From DATHSN01 sp035464115 (lineage in GTDB: Bacteria > Actinomycetota > Acidimicrobiia > Acidimicrobiales > SKKL01), in the NCBI GenBank assembly GCA_035464115.1, contig DATHSN010000443.1, forward strand, positions 1-6,252: a stretch of 6,252 bases of DNA, written 5' to 3'. Numbering within the stretch: the first letter of the stretch is position 1; each line of letters opens with the position of its first letter. Of the stretch, positions 5,140 to 6,252 are shown one piece after another. The translations under genes and the position numbers were made by a program. Under the pieces are notes generated by a model. The model was not told the origin of the DNA. It searched no databases and saw nothing but the letters and a program-made list of their open reading frames with translations.

Positions 5140-6078
5140 ATGAGCGACGGGGGCCCTGGAGCGTTCGCGGCCGGGCGTCTCGACGTCGGTGGCGGGCACG
5201 TCCTCCACTACGAGGAGGTGGGGAGCCCGTCGGGTACACCTGTCGTCTACCTCCACGGAGGGCCGGGATCGGGATGCTCCCCGGCGGCTCGGCGGCTGTT
5301 CGCCGCCGGTCACCGGGCGATCCTCGTCGACCAGCGCGCCGCGGGGCGCAGCACACCCCACGCCGCCGATGACGAGGTGGGGTGGGACACCATCGACATG
5401 GACCACCACGTCGCCGACCTCGAGCGGCTCCGGTCCCATCTCGGGATCGACCGGTGGATCGTGTTCGGCATCTCCTGGGGCTCGGTGCTGGGAGCCACGT
5501 ACGCGGAACGACACCCGGCGCGGGTTCGGGCCCTCGTGCTGGCCGCGGTCAGCACGGGGACCGCCGACGACATCGAGTGGCTCACCGTTCACGCCGGTCG
5601 GTTCTTCCCGGCTGCGTGGGACGAGCTCCGTGCCCACGTCCCGCCGGCGCTGCGGGACCTGCGGCTGGTCGACGCCTACCACCGCCTGGTCATGGACCCG
5701 GATCCAGCCGTCCACCACCCGGCGGCGCTGGCGTGGTGCCGATGGGAAGACGCCCACGTGGCGACCGCACCGGGTGCACGGCCGAGCTCCCGCTTCGACG
5801 ATGCTCGGTTCCGCCTCGGGTTCGCCCGCCAGGTGACCCACTGCTGGCGCAACGACTCGTGGCTCGAACCGGGCGAGATCGTGCGCCGGGCCGGTGCGCT
5901 GGCCGGGATCCCCGGCTGGCTCGTGCACGGCCGACTCGACGTCAGCAGCCCGCTCGACGCTCCGTGGCGCCTCCACCGGGCCTGGCCGGGCAGCGAGCTG
6001 GTGATCGTCGACGGCGACGGTCACGGTGGCGACGAGACGATGGTCCGGTGCCGTCAGATCCTCGCCCGCCTCGTGTGA
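5140..6078 (+). CDS. pip: Proline iminopeptidase (alpha/beta hydrolase, peptidase family S33)
   Basis: This 312-residue protein matches proline iminopeptidases, cytoplasmic enzymes that remove N-terminal proline from peptides. Motifs in order are the oxyanion segment HGGPGSGCSP (39-48), VDQRAAGRSTPHA (63-75), the nucleophile elbow GISWGS with S112, a cap region holding the family's W-x-x-W-E (W199, W202, E203; the Glu contacts the substrate amino group in the Serratia enzyme), the acid in HGRLD (D267), and the base in GDGHGG (H295). Length fits the S33 group. The usual DQRGxGRS is DQRAAGRS here, a mild change. The cap and late region (YHRLVMDPDPAVHHP, CWRNDSWLEP) are more divergent, so specificity for proline is likely but not certain. 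The start at 5140 is 10 bases after the kinase stop with no obvious ribosome binding site, suggesting coupling with the upstream gene. The frame is open farther upstream inside the kinase gene but lacks homology there. Confidence 0.85.
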   Translation: MSDGGPGAFAAGRLDVGGGHVLHYEEVGSPSGTPVVYLHGGPGSGCSPAARRLFAAGHRAILVDQRAAGRSTPHAADDEVGWDTIDMDHHVADLERLRSHLGIDRWIVFGISWGSVLGATYAERHPARVRALVLAAVSTGTADDIEWLTVHAGRFFPAAWDELRAHVPPALRDLRLVDAYHRLVMDPDPAVHHPAALAWCRWEDAHVATAPGARPSSRFDDARFRLGFARQVTHCWRNDSWLEPGEIVRRAGALAGIPGWLVHGRLDVSSPLDAPWRLHRAWPGSELVIVDGDGHGGDETMVRCRQILARLV

Positions 6079-6082
6079 CCAG

Positions 6083-6100
6083 GCGACGTGGCGCCGTCGT
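6083..6100 (+). terminator. Weak hairpin after the iminopeptidase gene
   Basis: CGACG (6084-6088) pairs with CGTCG (6095-6099) around TGGCGC, extendable by one G-T pair. It begins five bases after the stop codon. The stem is short and lacks a T-run, so it may be only a chance palindrome in GC-rich DNA. Confidence 0.2.
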
Positions 6101-6124
6101 CGTGCGTGCTGGCAGGCTGACGGT

Positions 6125-6252
6125 GAGGGGGTGCCCATGACCTCGACCGATCCGACGGCCGACGACTTCGAGTACGACGAGCTCGCCTACCTGCACGAGA
6201 ACGCGGCCGAGGTCGGCCTGGCGTTCGCCGGACCGCCGCCGATCGCGCGGGA
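6125..6252 (+). CDS. Unidentified protein, N-terminal 38 codons only (with its ribosome binding site)
   Basis: The coding part starts at the ATG at 6137 and runs off the window end, giving 38 complete codons. The start is well supported: GAGGGGG (6125-6131) is a strong Shine-Dalgarno, five bases before the ATG. The visible residues are acidic and begin MTSTDPTADDFEYDELAYLH, followed by ENAAEVGLAFAGPPPIAR. There is no signal peptide or membrane segment. The stretch is too short to name a family. The ENAAEVGL...GPP pattern reminds me of the leader before the first strand of some actinobacterial alpha/beta hydrolases, a weak impression only. It lies 58 bases after the iminopeptidase and on the same strand, so it may belong to the same transcription unit or start its own. 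Confidence 0.7.

Overview
The window is very GC-rich, densely coded DNA with short intergenic gaps, GTG starts and strong G/C bias at third codon positions. Together with an FtsR-like MerR regulator, a DUF151 nuclease and a second MerR regulator in order, this points to an actinobacterial chromosome. I infer a deep-branching lineage such as Acidimicrobiia from general character, not from any marker gene. No mobile element, CRISPR array, tRNA or rRNA was seen.

Left part (1-2603, all + strand): the 3' end of an FtsR-like MerR regulator overlaps by 4 bases (ATGA) a hypoxanthine phosphoribosyltransferase-like gene. A DUF151 bifunctional-nuclease-domain gene follows 10 bases later. After a 149-base intergenic region with two inverted repeats and a candidate promoter comes a second MerR-family regulator, then a 110-residue protein resembling a PD-(D/E)XK nuclease fold. 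The regulator/DUF151/regulator order matches the Rv1828-Rv1829-Rv1830 block of Mycobacterium tuberculosis, with a phosphoribosyltransferase inserted between its first two members.

Middle (2624-4482): a class II aldolase/adducin-family gene on the - strand is divergent from a serine-type glutaminase on the + strand, sharing a 65-base promoter region. Each protein keeps the architecture of its family but has alanine where a key glutamate is expected.

Right part (4587-6252, + strand): a gluconokinase, 10 bases later a proline iminopeptidase-type alpha/beta hydrolase, then the first 38 codons of another gene. A pair of inverted repeats separates the glutaminase from the kinase. These genes look like ordinary metabolic functions (gluconate phosphorylation, N-terminal proline removal) without an obvious shared pathway.

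No clear new multi-gene system is visible. The points that most deserve follow-up are the linkage of a divergent phosphoribosyltransferase with a degenerate PD-(D/E)XK-like protein, the glutaminase lacking its substrate-binding glutamate, and the paired dyads before the second MerR gene.
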